Part shown: positions 25,010 through 34,243 of the stretch, one piece after another
How the letters are laid out: each line of letters starts with the position of its first letter
Position numbering within the stretch: the stretch's first letter is position 1
Source: Candidatus Gastranaerophilales bacterium
Lineage (GTDB): Bacteria > Cyanobacteriota > Vampirovibrionia > Gastranaerophilales > UBA9971
DNA: 40,117 nt
NCBI GenBank assembly: GCA_028278305.1
Contig: JANQEP010000008.1
Coordinates: forward strand, 1-40,117
Direction of reading: 5' to 3'
Notes under the pieces: generated by a model
Database searches by the model: none
The model's input: only the letters and a program-made list of their open reading frames with translations
What the model was told of the DNA's origin: nothing
Program-made: the position numbers and the translations under genes

Positions 25010-27136
25010 TCAGGGATTATAAGGTTCAGCTTCCGGATTGCCGGTATTTTCAGGTTCATTTTCCTCCGGCTTAAACCGGGGTAACTGAACCTCGGACTCT
25101 TTTTTCTTAGAAGCTTCAGCAGCTTCCTCTTTTACCGGGGCGCTCTCTTTTAATTTAATCCTGTTTTCCAGGACTTTTATCCTCATTTCAATACTTTTTA
25201 CGCTTATATTATCAGAAGAGTAAGATACAAAATTTTTGTAATTCTCAACAGCTTCCCTGTAATTCTCGTCTTTTTCTTCCAGTATGCCTAAAGCATAATA
25301 AGCATAGGGAAAATCAGGCTTAAGCCCTATGACTTCCCGGTAAATTTTCTTTGCCCTGTCTTTTTCCCCGAGCTCAGAGACCACAAGACCCAGGTTAAAC
25401 TTCGCGTTTGCGTTATCAGGTTCCAGCTTAAGCGCTTTTTCGTAAAATTCTTTTGCCTTATGGTTTTCAGTTTTATCTTTATACACGTTTCCTAATTTTA
25501 TAAGCGCCTTAACATTTTTGGAATCCAGTTTAAGGGCTTTTTCATAGTTTTTTATTGCCTCATCATATTTATTTTCCTTATAAAAAGTATCTGCAAGCCC
25601 TATGTAAGCTTTAATTTCGCCAGGATCAATTTCTGCGGCTCTTTTATAAGCGCCGCGGGCTTCATCTATTTTGTCGGTTTTCTTAAGTATATCAGCAAAT
25701 GCAATGAATAAATCCTTATTTGTTGCGTCTTTAGCAATAGCCATTTCATAAGCTGTCTGTGCTTCCCTGTTTCTGCCCATTTTTTGCAGGGTATTTGCCA
25801 TTCCTGACAGGGCGTAAAATTCTGTCGGGTTAATTATCAGGGCTTTTTTATAGTAAACCAGAGCCTCTTCGTATTTTTTACCCAGGTTTAATCTGTTTGC
25901 ATTGGCTATAAGCACGTTTTTATAGTCAGATTCCACTTTTTTATCTTTTTTAAGGTCAAGCGATTTTTCATATAAACCCAGAGCCTTATCATAGTTTTTA
26001 AGCGAATGATGGACAAGTGCAATGTTGTAATACAACTCTGCATCTTCTTTTTGGGTTTTTAAAACTTCTTCGTATAAGTCCAGGGCTTTTACATATTTTT
26101 TGGCAAGATGATAACTCCTTGCCAGCTCTTTTTTGATCATAGGATCTTCAGGTTTTAATTTCGCGGCTTTTTCCAGCTTTTGAATTGACTCACCCGTTCT
26201 TTTCCTGCCCTGATAGGTTATGCCCAGGTTATACAGGGCATCAGGGTTATCCGGGTCTATGGAGAGGTATTCTTCATAATATTTAATTGCTTCATCTTCT
26301 TTTTTAAGCTCTACCAGTGCATTTGCAATATCAAGCTTTACTTCTATCAATGAAGGGTCAATTTCAAGGCTTTTTAAAAGCTCCTGAACAGCTTCTTTTT
26401 TTTTGCCGGTGTTTAAAAGGGCTATACCGTAATTTGCGTGGGCTTCCGCATTTTGCGGATAATCTTTTATTGCCTGCTGAAGCACAAAAATAGCTTTTTC
26501 AAATTCTTTTACCTGCACAAGTGCTTTTCCATAGCAGGAATGTTCTTTAAAAGCCTCCGGCTTGTTGTCTATAACAAACTCAAATTCCTTTATAGCACTT
26601 TCAGGTTGCTTAACCGCCATATATGCGGACGCAAGGTTCTTTCTGGAATCTATATGGTCAGGATAACTCTCTAAAAATTTCTCAAAATAAGGGATAGAAT
26701 CTTTATATTGCCCTTTTAAGCTCTTTATATTAGCAACATTTACCAGGTTATACTTATACCCGGGAGAAATATCCAGGGCTCTTGTATATGCTTGAAGAGC
26801 CTTATCATACCGGCTTAATTCCTGGTAAATGTTTCCCATGCTTATGAAAACAAAGGAATCATCAGGATCTATCCTGGATGCCTGGACATATTCATTAACC
26901 GCAGCTTCAAGTTTCCCGCTTTTATAGAGCATATCAGCAAGTTTAATCCTGATCATCGGGCTGGTCGGCGCAAAATCTTTTGCTATTTCCAGCTCTCTTA
27001 TAGCGCCTTCAATATCTTTCATTTTATAAAACTTCATAGCGTTGTCAAAGTGGACTTTTGCCCTTTCATTCATTGAAAACGCAGAAGAAGATAAAAGAAG
27101 CGCTGCTATAAACAAAAGTATTTTTATATTTTTCAT
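25010..27136 (-). CDS. Exported protein made of about 17-18 TPR repeats, 708 aa
   Basis: A signal peptide (residues 1-21, ILLFIAALLLSSSAFS) precedes a nearly uninterrupted array of 34-residue tetratricopeptide repeats from about 25 to 650, for example AIKNYEKALKLDSKNVKALIKLGNVYK. The C-terminal 55 residues are a charged, proline-rich tail (EVQLPRFKPEENEPENTG). It is a scaffold for protein-protein contacts in the periplasm or on the outer membrane; the partner is unknown. It is the first gene of a three-gene operon with a lipoprotein and a Cys-cluster protein, which suggests an envelope-assembly role. It diverges from the MlaD-like gene across 212 bp. Confidence 0.85.
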   Translation of the reverse strand: MKNIKILLFIAALLLSSSAFSMNERAKVHFDNAMKFYKMKDIEGAIRELEIAKDFAPTSPMIRIKLADMLYKSGKLEAAVNEYVQASRIDPDDSFVFISMGNIYQELSRYDKALQAYTRALDISPGYKYNLVNVANIKSLKGQYKDSIPYFEKFLESYPDHIDSRKNLASAYMAVKQPESAIKEFEFVIDNKPEAFKEHSCYGKALVQVKEFEKAIFVLQQAIKDYPQNAEAHANYGIALLNTGKKKEAVQELLKSLEIDPSLIEVKLDIANALVELKKEDEAIKYYEEYLSIDPDNPDALYNLGITYQGRKRTGESIQKLEKAAKLKPEDPMIKKELARSYHLAKKYVKALDLYEEVLKTQKEDAELYYNIALVHHSLKNYDKALGLYEKSLDLKKDKKVESDYKNVLIANANRLNLGKKYEEALVYYKKALIINPTEFYALSGMANTLQKMGRNREAQTAYEMAIAKDATNKDLFIAFADILKKTDKIDEARGAYKRAAEIDPGEIKAYIGLADTFYKENKYDEAIKNYEKALKLDSKNVKALIKLGNVYKDKTENHKAKEFYEKALKLEPDNANAKFNLGLVVSELGEKDRAKKIYREVIGLKPDFPYAYYALGILEEKDENYREAVENYKNFVSYSSDNISVKSIEMRIKVLENRIKLKESAPVKEEAAEASKKKESEVQLPRFKPEENEPENTGNPEAEPYNP

Positions 27137-27348
27137 GACCCTTACCCTAAAAAATTCCTGTTAATATTTATCTAAAAAACACTCAACGTAATTATAAATA
27201 TTTATATGCTAACATCATAACTTAAATTCCGGTTTTTATGAATATTATAAACATGTTTTTGTTTACCCGGGTGATGATTAGATTTCCCGGATTATGTTAT
27301 ATAGCATAGTTTGTAATCATACTTTATAAATATCACAGAGTTAGAATT

Positions 27349-28497
27349 ATGTTCAAGATAAAAAGAGGTTATTCAGCAGGTCTAATACCGGGAATTATTG
27401 CGGCTCTTGCTGCTGTTTTTTTTGTTGCATATAGCGTAGGGGGATTTTTCGGTCCCAAAAAGATTATATTTGTAAAATTCGATGATCCCGGACCGCTTCC
27501 TCAAAATATGGAAGTTTATTTCAAGGGTATTAAGGTGGGAAAAATAACAAAAATGTCAATTTCTGAAGATTATAAAAGCTCTTTACTTAAAGTAGAGATA
27601 AAAGAGAAAGATTTTAACCCGCCAAACAATATTCACGCGGAGATAAAAATCCAGGGAGAAGCGAGAATATGGGCACAGGGCGTTGATATAACCAAATATG
27701 TAGAATTAATCTACCCTAAAGACCCCAGCGCCGTATCCCTTAAAAACGGGGATATCATCGAGGGAAGAGCCGGAGATTTAGAGAAGATCCAGGATTTTTT
27801 GGGAGAAGCTATGGACACGGAAGATGTTCAAAAATCAGTGGATGAAGTCCGGCAAATTATGAAAAATACTGAGAAAGCATCACAAAACCTGGCGAAAATT
27901 AGCGAGAAGATAAATATTTTCCTGGATAATAACCAAAAAAACCTGGATGAAATAGTTGATAATACCAGGATCGCTACTGAAAATGCCCGTCAGATAACCC
28001 TTGCAGTGAGGGAATTTTCCGACAGGCCCTCCGGGGAAAGAGGTTTAAGATCCACTCTGTATGGTCTTTCAGGGATTACGGAAAATGTTTATACACTTAC
28101 ATCTGATATCAGCAAAATTACCGGCAATAGCGAACTTCAAAGCTTTATGGCGCAAAGTCCGTTTTTGTTTAAAAAAGCCCTGTGCAGCGCAATTACAACG
28201 CTTGATAAAACTAATGAAACTCTTACAAGGGTGGATATAACCCTTAATGATGTTGAAAGAATTGTAAACAGGTATGATTGCTTCGGGGCATGTTTAAGTG
28301 ATCTTCTTAGCAAGAGGTTTTTAGGGTTAAAACTTCTTTTTGGAAGACCCGGAGAAGCTTTTGAAATATGCAGAGGAGCATGTCCTCCTGATTACGGAGC
28401 TTTTAGTTATTATAGCCGTCCTTCGGCTTCAATGCCTTATAAATCTTATCCTTATGTAATGAGACCGGTCATTCCCTGTCCTGCATGCCCTAAGTAG
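27349..28497 (+). CDS. MlaD/MCE-domain protein with Cys-rich C-terminus
   Basis: An N-terminal membrane helix (LIPGIIAALAAVFFVAYSVGGFF) is followed by one MCE domain (about residues 38-115; IIFVKFDDPGPLPQNMEVYFKGIKVGKITKM). A helical coiled-coil follows (about 150-300, TEKASQNLAKISEKINIFLDNNQ). Such proteins form hexameric rings that carry phospholipids between membranes. The ATPase and permease genes (MlaF, MlaE) are not adjacent. The C-terminal 75 residues are unusual: three cysteine pairs (CFGAC, CRGAC, CPAC) in a Pro/Tyr/Ser-rich tail, likely periplasmic disulfides or a metal site. The length of 382 aa is longer than a simple MlaD. Confidence 0.85.
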   Translation: MFKIKRGYSAGLIPGIIAALAAVFFVAYSVGGFFGPKKIIFVKFDDPGPLPQNMEVYFKGIKVGKITKMSISEDYKSSLLKVEIKEKDFNPPNNIHAEIKIQGEARIWAQGVDITKYVELIYPKDPSAVSLKNGDIIEGRAGDLEKIQDFLGEAMDTEDVQKSVDEVRQIMKNTEKASQNLAKISEKINIFLDNNQKNLDEIVDNTRIATENARQITLAVREFSDRPSGERGLRSTLYGLSGITENVYTLTSDISKITGNSELQSFMAQSPFLFKKALCSAITTLDKTNETLTRVDITLNDVERIVNRYDCFGACLSDLLSKRFLGLKLLFGRPGEAFEICRGACPPDYGAFSYYSRPSASMPYKSYPYVMRPVIPCPACPK

Positions 28498-28543
28498 CAA
28501 ACAAAAATTTTTACGTCTTCATCAATACCTGAACAGGTTTTTT

Positions 28544-28567
28544 AGAATGCGCAATGCGCACTCTACT
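28544..28567. repeat. Fragment of the GCGCAATGCGC repeat family
   Basis: AGAATGCGCAATGCGCACTCTACT closely matches the hairpin core at 38999-39022 (GAGGGTGCGCAATGCGCACCCTACT). It sits just upstream of the ribosomal promoter. Confidence 0.5.
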
Positions 28568-28604
28568 GCTAATCTGTTACTTTTTACCTTTTTATCAACA
28601 CCTG

Positions 28605-28633
28605 TTGACATTAAATTGCGGTTGTATTACAAA
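28605..28633 (+). promoter_or_regulatory. Likely promoter of the ribosomal protein operon
   Basis: A consensus TTGACA (28605-28610) is followed after 17 bases by TACAAA (28628-28633). It would give a leader of about 165 bases before rplC. Confidence 0.5.
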
Positions 28634-28687
28634 AGAATAGATACAATTTAATATATCCCTCCAGGAATATTGAATGTGATCTACGCA

Positions 28688-28750
28688 GGGGGCGCAATAT
28701 AAAAGAAAGGGGCGCCGTATAAAGGAAAAAGACGCCGCTGTTAAGTAAAA
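28688..28750 (+). promoter_or_regulatory. Threefold imperfect tandem repeat in the ribosomal leader
   Basis: Three successive units of 20-22 bases share a GGCGCC-like head, a TATAAA-like middle and an A-rich tail: GGGGGCGCAATATAAAAG, GGGGCGCCGTATAAAGG and GACGCCGCTGTTAAG. The downstream CCCCCGCCCGG could pair with the G-rich heads. This is a candidate autoregulatory leader, for example for an L4- or L3-type feedback site. Confidence 0.4.
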
Positions 28751-28805
28751 CCCCCGCCCGGTAAAACAAAGTAGTTACGTAGCGCTCACACAGAGAGGAA
28801 AAAGA

Positions 28806-29459
28806 ATGAGTCCTAAAGAATCATTAGGTTTATTTGGCGAAAAATTAGGAATGACACAGATTTATGACGAAGAAGGTCTGGTAATTCCTGTTACAGTTAT
28901 TAAATTAGAAAAGATGATTGTCACTCAGGTTAAAACTGAGGACAAAGATGGTTATAACGCAATTCAGGTAGGCTTTTGTGAAGTTAAAAAAAGAAAACTT
29001 ACGAAAGCCGAATTAATGCATCTGGAAAATAATAAACTTCCTGCATTCAAGTATTTAAGGGAATTCAGGGTAAGCGACCCTTCAAAATACGAAACAGGTC
29101 AGGAAATAGACCTGGCTGAATTTGAAAACATAGAAAAAGTTGACGTAACAGCTAAATCTATAGGAAAAGGATTTCAAGGAACAGTAAAGCGTCATAACTT
29201 CGCAAGAGGTCCGATGTCTCATGGTTCAAAGAATCACAGGCTTCCCGGGTCTATAGGCGCAGGCACAACGCCAAGCAGGGTTTATAAAGGTAAAAAAATG
29301 GCGGGTAACATGGGAAATAAAAATGTTACCGTTAAAAAACTGAAGGTAGTAAAAATAGATAAGGACAAAAACTTAATCCTTATAAAAGGCTCAGTCCCTG
29401 GACCTGAAGGAAAGATAGTCGCAATCAGACCTTCAATAACAGTATGGAACTCACACTAA
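28806..29459 (+). CDS. rplC: 50S ribosomal protein L3
   Basis: Early-assembly protein near the peptidyl-transferase centre. The N-terminus LGLFGEKLGMTQIYDEEG and the conserved loop GFQGTVKRHNFARGPMSHGSKNHRLPGSIGAGTTPSRVYKGKKMAGNMGN are diagnostic. The 217 aa length is usual. A GAGGAAAAAGA ribosome-binding site precedes the ATG. It is the first gene of the cluster; rpsJ (S10) is absent upstream, where the MlaD-like gene lies. That arrangement resembles Cyanobacteria, in which rpsJ follows tuf. A 129-bp gap separates it from rplD. Confidence 0.97.
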   Translation: MSPKESLGLFGEKLGMTQIYDEEGLVIPVTVIKLEKMIVTQVKTEDKDGYNAIQVGFCEVKKRKLTKAELMHLENNKLPAFKYLREFRVSDPSKYETGQEIDLAEFENIEKVDVTAKSIGKGFQGTVKRHNFARGPMSHGSKNHRLPGSIGAGTTPSRVYKGKKMAGNMGNKNVTVKKLKVVKIDKDKNLILIKGSVPGPEGKIVAIRPSITVWNSH

Positions 29460-29588
29460 CCGGTTTAAAAGGATTTACAGAACACTTTAAAAGATAATTA
29501 AGTAATCAAATAGGAATAAAACCAATCATAGCTCCGGCTTAAAATACATTCGACGGTAAATATAATAAATACTCGAGGAAATCAAATA

Positions 29589-30224
29589 ATGACAAAGCAA
29601 TTAATGATACATAACAGCGACGGAAGCCAGTTAGGACCTATAGACATAGACGAAAATGTATTTGGTACAGAACCAAACGTTCACGTGATGCACCTTGCCT
29701 TAAAAAGACAATTAAGCAATGCCCGTCAGGGAAGCGCAAATACAAAAATCCGCTCAGAAGTCAGAGGGGGCGGTAAAAAACCCTGGAGACAAAAAGGAAC
29801 CGGTAGGGCAAGGGCAGGCAGCTTAAGAAGTCCGCTTTTTGCAGGCGGCGGTGTAATTTTTGGACCAAAGCCCAGGGATTTTAGTATATCAATGCCAGTA
29901 AAAGCAAGAAGACTTGCCTTAAGATCCGCTCTTTCCTCAAAAGCAGATAACATTAAAGTTATAAAAGATTTCTCAGCTATCAAAAACCCGAAGACAAAGG
30001 AATTTATTAAAGTCCTTGATTCAATTGAAGTAAGCGGTAAAACCCTTGTAATAGCAGACACAAACGCGGCTGAAAACCAGCATTTAAAACTTTCAGCAAG
30101 GAATATCCCGACAGTAAAGCTTATATTGCCGTCTAACATTAATGTAAAAGATATTCTCGAAGCAGACCAGATAGTTATGAGCGAATCTGCAATAAATGAA
30201 ATAACAGAGAGGTTAAAAAAATAA
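29589..30224 (+). CDS. rplD: 50S ribosomal protein L4
   Basis: Lines the nascent-peptide exit tunnel and, in some bacteria, autoregulates its operon. The tunnel loop RGGGKKPWRQKGTGRARAGSLRSPLFAGGGVIFGPKPRDF (about residues 55-95) is fully conserved. The 211 aa length is normal. The stop codon is immediately followed by the rplW start, with no intervening base. Confidence 0.96.
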   Translation: MTKQLMIHNSDGSQLGPIDIDENVFGTEPNVHVMHLALKRQLSNARQGSANTKIRSEVRGGGKKPWRQKGTGRARAGSLRSPLFAGGGVIFGPKPRDFSISMPVKARRLALRSALSSKADNIKVIKDFSAIKNPKTKEFIKVLDSIEVSGKTLVIADTNAAENQHLKLSARNIPTVKLILPSNINVKDILEADQIVMSESAINEITERLKK

Positions 30225-30533
30225 ATGAGCAGAAATAAAAATGAAACAGAATACTTATACCAGCTGATTAAAAGACCTCTTGTAACCGAGAAGTCAACAG
30301 GTCAGACAGCTTTAGGGCAATATTCCTTTGAAGTGGTAAAAGACGCAACTAAAGTGGATATAAAAAAGGCAATAGAACTTCTTTTCCCCGGAAGAAAGGT
30401 ATCAGAAGTAAGAACAGCTTACATGCCAGGTAAGCAGAAAAGGCGCGGATTAAAAACAGGTAGAACCCAGTCAGGTAAGAAAGCCATCGTAACCATACAG
30501 GGCGAACCTATTGAAGAATTAATAGGAGCATAA
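30225..30533 (+). CDS. rplW: 50S ribosomal protein L23
   Basis: Sits at the tunnel exit and docks trigger factor and SRP. Signature segments are [43 protein letters not shown] and [23 protein letters not shown]. The length is 102 aa. It starts directly after the rplD stop and ends 5 bases before rplB, so it is tightly coupled. Confidence 0.95.
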   Translation: MSRNKNETEYLYQLIKRPLVTEKSTGQTALGQYSFEVVKDATKVDIKKAIELLFPGRKVSEVRTAYMPGKQKRRGLKTGRTQSGKKAIVTIQGEPIEELIGA

Positions 30534-30538
30534 TAAAA

Positions 30539-31363
30539 ATGGGTAATCGTAAACTAAAACCAACAACACCCGGACAAAGATTCGTAATAATAACGGACTT
30601 TTCAGAACTAACAACGGATAAGCCTGAAAAGTCCCTGCTAAGGTCCATGAAAAATCATGCCGGCAGGAATAATTCCGGCAGAATTACCTGCCGTCATAAA
30701 GGCGGAGGGCATAAAAGGGCATACAGGGTCGTTGACTTTCACAGAGATAAAGTTAATATCGAAGGGATTGTAAAATCAATAGAGTATGACCCGAACAGAA
30801 ACGTAAGAATTTCCCTGGTCCATTATGTTGACGGGGAGAAAAGATACATACTCACTCCACAGGGTTTAAAAGTAGGATCAAGTATTCAAAGCGGTGCTGA
30901 AAGTGAGATAAAAGCAGGAAATGCAATGCCTCTGGATAATATTCCGCTTGGCACAATGGTGCATAATGTAGAGTTGGTACCGGGAAAAGGCGGTCAAATA
31001 TGCAGAAGCGCGGGTACCGGAGCACAGCTTATGGCAAAAGAAGGCGATTATATAACATTAAAACTTCCAAGCTCAGAGATGAGAATGGTACGCAGGGAAT
31101 GTTACGCCACAATAGGCGTGCTTGGTAATATTGACCATAAAAACCAGAAACTGGGCAAAGCCGGCAGAAAACGCTGGATGGGAATTAAACCGACAGTAAG
31201 AGGTTCTGTAATGAACCCCGTAGACCACCCGCACGGAGGAGGGGAAGGAAGAGCGCCTATAGGAGGAAGCCAACCTAAAACTCCCTGGGGTAAACCGGCT
31301 TTAGGTAAGAAAACAAGAAAAAGCAAATCATCTGATAAATTAATTGTCAGAAGACGTAAATAA
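30539..31363 (+). CDS. rplB: 50S ribosomal protein L2
   Basis: Core 23S-binding protein needed for subunit association and peptidyl transfer. Conserved blocks are [71 protein letters not shown] and the catalytic-region loop [19 protein letters not shown]. The length of 274 aa is normal. Confidence 0.97.
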   Translation: MGNRKLKPTTPGQRFVIITDFSELTTDKPEKSLLRSMKNHAGRNNSGRITCRHKGGGHKRAYRVVDFHRDKVNIEGIVKSIEYDPNRNVRISLVHYVDGEKRYILTPQGLKVGSSIQSGAESEIKAGNAMPLDNIPLGTMVHNVELVPGKGGQICRSAGTGAQLMAKEGDYITLKLPSSEMRMVRRECYATIGVLGNIDHKNQKLGKAGRKRWMGIKPTVRGSVMNPVDHPHGGGEGRAPIGGSQPKTPWGKPALGKKTRKSKSSDKLIVRRRK

Positions 31364-31376
31364 CAAGGAGTAATTA

Positions 31377-31658
31377 ATGTCTCGTTCACTAAAAAAAGGA
31401 CCATTTGTAGAAGAATCATTGATGAAAAAAATTGAGAAGATGAATGAATCAGGCGGTAAAAAAGTAGTAAAAACCTGGTCAAGAGCGTCAATGATTGTTC
31501 CTGACATGCTAAATCATACAATAGCAGTGCATAATGGAAAAACACATGTCCCTATTTATATAACAGAACAAATGATAGGACACAGGTTAGGCGAGTTTGC
31601 TCCGACACGTATGTTTCGTGGTCATGCAGGCTCTGATAAGAAGGCTAAAAGAGGTTAA
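31377..31658 (+). CDS. rpsS: 30S ribosomal protein S19
   Basis: Binds 16S rRNA with S13 in the head of the small subunit. [65 protein letters not shown] are textbook S19. The length is 93 aa. It is preceded by AAGGAG. It is followed 5 bases later by an unrecognised gene rather than by rplV. Confidence 0.97.
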   Translation: MSRSLKKGPFVEESLMKKIEKMNESGGKKVVKTWSRASMIVPDMLNHTIAVHNGKTHVPIYITEQMIGHRLGEFAPTRMFRGHAGSDKKAKRG

Positions 31659-31663
31659 GTAAG

Positions 31664-31990
31664 ATGATGCAGGTAAATCAATCCGGGCAATCAGGCATTT
31701 CATTCGGCAGAGAAACTATTGAACAGCTTGTAGTTAAAGATAGCTTTAACGGAATAACACAAATTCCTTTTAAGCCAGGTATAGTTATCAACCCGGTTGG
31801 AGATGACAAATGTACAATTACAACACCTCCTTTTAAAATTGATAAATTACAAAAAGAAGAGGTATATGCTCAAGGTAGCAATAATTTTCTTATTGTTTAC
31901 CCAAATACAGATTCACAACTTCAAGGACCGCTTAGAAATGGACAATCCGTAAAAGTTAATGATGAAGGTAAATTTGAAGTAATCGCTTAA
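31664..31990 (+). CDS. Unrecognised 108-aa protein inserted between rpsS and rplV
   Basis: I do not recognise this protein. It starts MMQVNQSGQSGISFGRETIEQL and continues with beta-rich segments (QIPFKPGIVINPVGDDKCTITTPPFKIDKL, then NNFLIVYPNTDSQLQG) ending in KVNDEGKFEVIA. There is no signal peptide, membrane segment or basic rRNA-binding character, and it is close to neutral, unlike its neighbours. It begins 5 bases after rpsS and is followed by 30 bases and the rplV ATG with its own AAAAAGGAAAATA site. It is therefore expressed with the ribosomal proteins. rpsS-rplV is one of the most conserved gene junctions in bacteria, so an inserted ORF is noteworthy. It could be a lineage-specific ribosome-associated factor or a transferred gene. 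Confidence 0.7.
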   Translation: MMQVNQSGQSGISFGRETIEQLVVKDSFNGITQIPFKPGIVINPVGDDKCTITTPPFKIDKLQKEEVYAQGSNNFLIVYPNTDSQLQGPLRNGQSVKVNDEGKFEVIA

Positions 31991-32020
31991 ACTAAACTTA
32001 AACTAAAAAGGAAAATAAAA

Positions 32021-32779
32021 ATGGAAGCAAAGTCAAAACAATCGAATATAAGAATGCCCGCAAGAAAGGTAAGAAGAGTCATTAACACAATCCGGGGAAA
32101 AAGTGTTAAAGACGCAAGCACCATGCTGAAATTCATGCCATATTTTGCGGCAAAAGTGGTGGAAAAAAACCTTAAATGCGCGGTTGCTAACGCATCTGAA
32201 AAACTAGGCGCAATTGAAGAAGAATTAATAGTATCAGAAATTTACGCGGACGACGGTCCGACATATAAAAGAGCAAAACCCCGGGCACAGGGACGTGTTT
32301 ACAGAATACACAAGCGTAACAGCCATCTGACAATAATAGTCAGGGTTTCGGAAGAGCTAAAAGAGAAATTAAAAGAGAAAAAGAAAAAAGCCGGAAAACC
32401 AAAAGCTAAAAAACAGGAAACAAAACCTGTAGAAACAACAGCTCAAGCAGCGGCTGACATTCCTGAAAATGAAGCAAAAACTGAAAAACAGGAAGTTATC
32501 GAACAGGAAGTGGTAATAGAAACCAAAGAAGCCGAAGTCCTGGAAGAGGCAAAACAGGAGCTGGAGCAGGGAATAACTCCCGACATAGAAACCCAGCCGG
32601 AAATTGAGTCACCGGTCGAGAGCGAAGCTGAAAAGGCGGAAACAGGAAAAAATATAAAAGTTGAAGCCGAGCAGCGTGAATCCCACACAGAAACATCCGA
32701 AACAGCTGAAGAAACTGAAAAAACAGAGCCTGAAACAGGTTCAGAAGCGACAGATAATCAGGAAGAAGAAAATAAATAG
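32021..32779 (+). CDS. rplV: 50S ribosomal protein L22 with long acidic C-terminal extension
   Basis: Residues 1-115 are a normal L22 ([70 protein letters not shown]), which lines the exit tunnel. After a short Lys-rich linker ([19 protein letters not shown]) comes a tail of about 125 residues dominated by Glu, Thr, Ala and Val (for example [25 protein letters not shown]). The total of 252 aa is about twice the usual length. Extended L22 proteins are known in some bacteria; this tail is probably disordered and exposed at the ribosome surface. Confidence 0.95.
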   Translation: MEAKSKQSNIRMPARKVRRVINTIRGKSVKDASTMLKFMPYFAAKVVEKNLKCAVANASEKLGAIEEELIVSEIYADDGPTYKRAKPRAQGRVYRIHKRNSHLTIIVRVSEELKEKLKEKKKKAGKPKAKKQETKPVETTAQAAADIPENEAKTEKQEVIEQEVVIETKEAEVLEEAKQELEQGITPDIETQPEIESPVESEAEKAETGKNIKVEAEQRESHTETSETAEETEKTEPETGSEATDNQEEENK

Positions 32780-32790
32780 GAGGTAACCCC

Positions 32791-33516
32791 TTGGGTCAAA
32801 AGACACACCCTACAGGATTCAGATTAGGAGTAATAAAAACCTGGTCAAGCAACTGGTACGCATCAAAGAAAAATTATGTAGACCTGCTTGAAGAGGATAT
32901 GAAAATCCGTAAATTCATAAAGAAAAAGCATAATTCTGCGGGTATAAGCAGGATATTAATAGATAGAAAAGCCCAGACAGTGATAATCTCGATAGTTGCG
33001 GCAAAGCCCGGGATTATTGTAGGCAGAGGCGGACAGGGTATTGATGCCTTAAGAAAGGAACTGTCAGGTTTTACATCAAAACGTGTCCAGATTGACATTC
33101 TGGAAGTAGCAAGAGTAGATATGGATGCCCAGCTGGTATCCGAGTTCATAGCCCAACAGCTCGAAAAACGTGTTGCATTCAGAAGAGCAATGAAACAGGC
33201 TATTCAAAGAGCAATGAGATCAGGATCCCAGGGAATCAAGGTTTCTGTATCAGGACGTCTGGGCGGTACTGAAATTGCCAGAACAGAATGGGCAAAGGAA
33301 GGAAGAATTCCCCTTCAGACGATAAGAGCAGATGTAGACTACGGATTTGCCGAAGCCGACACAATAATGGGAATTATAGGGGTAAAAGTCTGGATATTTA
33401 AAAATGAAATATTACCCGGTGAAAAAATAGACCAGAACATAAAAGCAAAAACATCGCCTGAAGCCGAAGGCGGACATGCAAGAAGAGGAAGAGGCAGACA
33501 GCCCAAGGCTCAGTAA
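32791..33516 (+). CDS. rpsC: 30S ribosomal protein S3
   Basis: Forms part of the mRNA entry site and helicase activity. [24 protein letters not shown], the KH domain [18 protein letters not shown] and [36 protein letters not shown] are diagnostic. The length is 241 aa. The start codon is TTG, fixed by GGAGGT seven bases earlier and by the family N-terminus. Confidence 0.97.
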   Translation: MGQKTHPTGFRLGVIKTWSSNWYASKKNYVDLLEEDMKIRKFIKKKHNSAGISRILIDRKAQTVIISIVAAKPGIIVGRGGQGIDALRKELSGFTSKRVQIDILEVARVDMDAQLVSEFIAQQLEKRVAFRRAMKQAIQRAMRSGSQGIKVSVSGRLGGTEIARTEWAKEGRIPLQTIRADVDYGFAEADTIMGIIGVKVWIFKNEILPGEKIDQNIKAKTSPEAEGGHARRGRGRQPKAQ

Positions 33517-33541
33517 ATAAATTAATTAGGAGCAAGTAACA

Positions 33542-33949
33542 ATGTTAATGCCAAAAAGAACAAAATATAGAAAACAACAACGAGGCAGGATGAAAGGCAC
33601 AGAAACCAGAGGTACTGTAGTCCAGTACGGGGATTACGGTCTTCAATCCTTAGAACCCTGCTGGGTAAACAGCAGGCAAATTGAAGCTGCCAGAAGGGCT
33701 ATGACCCGTAGCATCAAAAGGGGCGGTAAAGTCTGGATTAAAATTTTCCCGGATAAGATAATTACCGCAAAACCTGCTGAAACCAGGATGGGTAAAGGTA
33801 AAGGCAATCCTGAATACTGGGTAGCTGTGGTAAAACCGGGAAGAGTTATGTTTGAGCTCGCCGGAGTTGAGAGAGATGTTGCAGTAAGAGCACTTGAACT
33901 GGCTGCACAAAAGCTTCCCAACAAAGTCAAAATCATTGAAAGACAATAA
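33542..33949 (+). CDS. rplP: 50S ribosomal protein L16
   Basis: Contacts the A-site tRNA region of 23S r[22 protein letters not shown] is the usual N-terminus. [43 protein letters not shown] and the basic [24 protein letters not shown] loop follow. The length of 135 aa is normal. Confidence 0.97.
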   Translation: MLMPKRTKYRKQQRGRMKGTETRGTVVQYGDYGLQSLEPCWVNSRQIEAARRAMTRSIKRGGKVWIKIFPDKIITAKPAETRMGKGKGNPEYWVAVVKPGRVMFELAGVERDVAVRALELAAQKLPNKVKIIERQ

Positions 33950-33969
33950 TATAAAAATGGTGATAAAAA

Positions 33970-34212
33970 ATGAAAACCAGTGAAATCAGAGAACAAACGG
34001 TTGATGAGCTTAAAGATAAAGTTACTTCCTTAAGAAAGGAACTTTTTGACCTGAAAATCCAAAAAGCGACTTTCAAGCTGGAAAACGTGGCTGAAATCCG
34101 CAAAAAAAGAAAATTAATTGCAAAAATCAAAACCGTTATTAGTGAAAAAAACCATCCCGGGCACAATGAAGGGTCTTCCGGGGTTCATACAGATTCTTCA
34201 GCTTCAGAATAG
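33970..34212 (+). CDS. rpmC: 50S ribosomal protein L29
   Basis: Small helical protein at the tunnel exit next to L23. It starts [57 protein letters not shown], a standard L29. The last 22 residues ([21 protein letters not shown]) are a polar extension beyond the usual 60-65 aa. Confidence 0.93.
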   Translation: MKTSEIREQTVDELKDKVTSLRKELFDLKIQKATFKLENVAEIRKKRKLIAKIKTVISEKNHPGHNEGSSGVHTDSSASE

Positions 34213-34243
34213 CAGATGAGATAATAACCCGAGGGAAAATAAA

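Noticed and set aside
29726-30139. 137-aa minus-strand ORF opposite rplD, and similar long ORFs opposite ribosomal and efflux genes
   Set aside because: Antisense shadows; the plus-strand products match known families over their whole length.
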